From the NCBI GenBank assembly GCA_003605085.1, contig QZKD01000010.1, positions 1 to 32,936 of the forward strand: a stretch of DNA of 32,936 bases. Direction: 5' to 3'. Of this stretch, positions 31,420 to 32,936 are shown in pieces. The notes beneath the pieces were generated by a model. It was not told the DNA's origin and did not search any database. It saw only the letters and a program-made list of their open reading frames with translations. A program made the position numbers and the translations under genes. Positions within the stretch are counted from its first letter, which is position 1. Each line of letters begins with the position of its first letter. This stretch comes from Acholeplasma sp. (GTDB taxonomy: Bacteria > Bacillota_I > Bacilli_A > Acholeplasmatales > Acholeplasmataceae).

Positions 31420-32808
31420 ATGAAAATGGTAAAGATTGCCTACATTGGTGGTGGATCTCGGCTATGGGCTCGTGGATTGATGAGCGATTTAGCCCTTGAA
31501 AAAGAAATAGGTGGCGAAGTCTCTTTATATGATATCGATCTAGAGGCTGCTGAAAATAATGCCATCATTGGCAACAAGATGATGGCACTCGATCAAACTG
31601 TTGGAAAGTGGATCTTCACGGTTGCAAAAACACTTGAGGAATCACTACAAAACGCAGACTTTGTGTTCATTTCCATATTGCCGGGGACATTTGATGAGAT
31701 GGAAACCTATGTCCATGCACCTGAAAAATGGGGCATATATCAAACGGTAGGTGATACGACAGGACCCTCAGGGATATTCCGCTCATTGATCATGATGCCT
31801 ATCTATGCAGAGTTTGCCGAAAAGATTAAACGATTTGCCCCCAATGCATGGGTCATCAATTTTACTAACCCGATGACGATGTGTGTACAAATGCTTTACC
31901 ATGTATATCCAAAGATTAAAGCATTTGGTAATTGTCATGAAGTTTTTCATGTCCAAATGATTCTCGCTAAAGCACTAAAAGAAGTGAAAGGCATTGATGC
32001 GACCCGTCATGAGATAAAGATTAATCCTCAAGGGATCAATCATTTCACGTGGATCAATTATGCATCTTATAAAGATATGGACTTAATGCCTATCTATAAG
32101 ACATATGTCGATAAATACTATAATGCAGGTGTTCATGGAGAAAATTGGATTCATGTAGGACCTTTTGGCAGTTCTGAACGAGTCAAGTTTGATCTTTTTA
32201 AACGTTTTGGAGTCATTGCAGCAGCAGGCGATCGCCACTTGGTTGAGTTCTTACCTCATGAATGGTATACAAAAGATAAAGAAACGATTGATAAGTGGCG
32301 CTTCTTTCTCACTCCTGTAAGTTTGCGGAAGCAAATTAAGGAAAGAGGAAATGCATCAGCAAAACGCATTATCGAAGGCAAAGAAAACGTTGAAATTCAT
32401 GGATCTGGAGAAGAAGGCATTCTGCAGTTAAAAGCTATTTTAGGGTTAACAGAGCTCATCACGAATGTCAACATGCTCAACTATGGTCAAATCCCCAATT
32501 TACCTTTAGGACATGTTGTCGAAACCAATGCGTTATTTCGCAGAAATGATGTTAAGCCTATCTATTCTGGAGAAATGCCAGAACTTCCTGCCGAAATGAC
32601 ACGACCCCATGTAATGAATCATCAACGGTTGCTCAAAGCGTTTGATCAAAAAGATTTGACGTATGCACTTGAAGCCATGTATCATGATGTATCATTAAGT
32701 CATCTATCCAAAGAAGACATTAAAGCTATGTTTATCTATGTGATCGAAAGAATCAATGAGTATCTTGGATACTATACACATACACCTAAAGAGTTGTTTG
32801 ATAGATAA
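31420..32808 (+). CDS. GH4 NAD-dependent alpha-galacturonidase/glucuronidase-like enzyme (LplD-type)
   Basis: This 462-residue cytosolic enzyme belongs to glycoside hydrolase family 4, which uses NAD+, a divalent metal and an oxidation-elimination-addition-reduction mechanism. An N-terminal Rossmann motif YIGGGSR (8-14), NFTNP (147-151), and the metal ligands Cys172 in NCHE and His208 in GINHF are visible. The VGDTTGPSGIFRSL segment (110-122) resembles LplD/galacturonidase-type members rather than maltose-6-phosphate enzymes. A uronide substrate fits the adjacent GH105 gene; alpha-glucuronidase or another glycoside remains possible. AAAGGTAGGAT ahead of ATG 31420 is a good ribosome binding site; the gene is 16 bp after GH105. 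It is followed by a terminator at 32880-32910. Confidence 0.88.
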   Translation: MKMVKIAYIGGGSRLWARGLMSDLALEKEIGGEVSLYDIDLEAAENNAIIGNKMMALDQTVGKWIFTVAKTLEESLQNADFVFISILPGTFDEMETYVHAPEKWGIYQTVGDTTGPSGIFRSLIMMPIYAEFAEKIKRFAPNAWVINFTNPMTMCVQMLYHVYPKIKAFGNCHEVFHVQMILAKALKEVKGIDATRHEIKINPQGINHFTWINYASYKDMDLMPIYKTYVDKYYNAGVHGENWIHVGPFGSSERVKFDLFKRFGVIAAAGDRHLVEFLPHEWYTKDKETIDKWRFFLTPVSLRKQIKERGNASAKRIIEGKENVEIHGSGEEGILQLKAILGLTELITNVNMLNYGQIPNLPLGHVVETNALFRRNDVKPIYSGEMPELPAEMTRPHVMNHQRLLKAFDQKDLTYALEAMYHDVSLSHLSKEDIKAMFIYVIERINEYLGYYTHTPKELFDR

Positions 32809-32879
32809 ACAAGTTTAAGGCAAAAGAAAGAGCCCTGCGAGAAAGTATTTGATTAAAACGGACAATAAAATAAAAAGAG

Positions 32880-32910
32880 TAGAGTTATGTGTATTCATAG
32901 CTCTATTTTT
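32880..32910 (+). terminator. Rho-independent terminator of the uronate operon
   Basis: TAGAGTTATG pairs with CATAGCTCTA (10 bp, one G-U pair) around a six-base loop, followed by TTTTTG. It lies 70 bp after the GH4 stop codon. Confidence 0.85.
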
Positions 32911-32927
32911 GTTATATAAGAGTATTG

Positions 32928-32936
32928 AGAGGAGGT
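32928..32936 (+). promoter_or_regulatory. Ribosome binding site of a gene beyond the window
   Basis: The window ends with AGAGGAGGT, a near-perfect Shine-Dalgarno sequence, so a plus-strand gene probably starts within about ten bases past the edge. The terminator just before it suggests a separate transcript. Confidence 0.6.

Overview
The window looks like chromosomal DNA of an AT-rich, low-GC Gram-positive (Bacillota or Mollicutes-related) bacterium. Support: strong AAGGAGG-type ribosome binding sites, TATAAT boxes often with an upstream TG, lipobox lipoprotein signals, no outer-membrane genes, and protein families common in Bacillota. TGA is used as a stop codon by several genes (ends 12874, 14584, 15598, 26374, 27075), so this is not the Mycoplasma/Spiroplasma code; an Acholeplasma/Izemoplasma-like or other deep Bacillota lineage fits, but the species cannot be named from the sequence. 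No rRNA, tRNA, CRISPR array or intact transposon was seen.

Layout. 1-2.8 kb: 3' part of a DUF4143-type ATPase, a gap with an IS-like end fragment, and a lipoprotein esterase. 3.2-10.0 kb: a cyclic-di-GMP block with a four-PAS HD-GYP protein, a membrane HD-GYP paralogue whose HD dyad has become YD, and a PocR-PAS-GGDEF-HD-GYP hybrid. 10.1-12.9 kb: an RluF-type pseudouridine synthase, a cytosolic beta-lactamase-fold serine hydrolase and an AlkD-like DNA glycosylase. 13.2-17.8 kb: four mostly uncharacterised membrane proteins (YwaF-like, a small two-helix protein, a membrane-anchored alpha/beta hydrolase, and a heliorhodopsin), then a DegV fatty-acid-binding protein. 18.0-21.3 kb: an ABC-F protein with one of its two composite ATP sites degenerate, converging on a nitronate monooxygenase-like flavoprotein. 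21.5-24.0 kb: a membrane-anchored PAF-acetylhydrolase-like hydrolase and an AraC/GyrI-like regulator. 24.2-32.8 kb: a six-gene operon for an acidic (uronate-containing) polysaccharide.

How the genes work together. The last operon is the clearest system. Two homologous large proteins of a family I do not recognise, one exported or anchored and one cytosolic, surround a sugar isomerase/epimerase and a GPH-family symporter, and are followed by a GH105 unsaturated uronyl hydrolase and a GH4 alpha-galacturonidase/glucuronidase-like enzyme. Genes overlap by 4 bp or are tightly spaced. The simplest model is outside cleavage, import of oligosaccharides, inside cleavage, then trimming of the uronic acids. 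A strong ribosome binding site at the window end suggests another gene just beyond it.

The most interesting items are the heliorhodopsin (Lys240 for retinal, Glu106 counterion, both in the expected context, with no retinal-making gene nearby), the unknown enzyme pair of the uronate operon, the one-sided ABC-F protein, and the HD-to-YD HD-GYP paralogue. All functional statements come from reading motifs by eye, without any database search.
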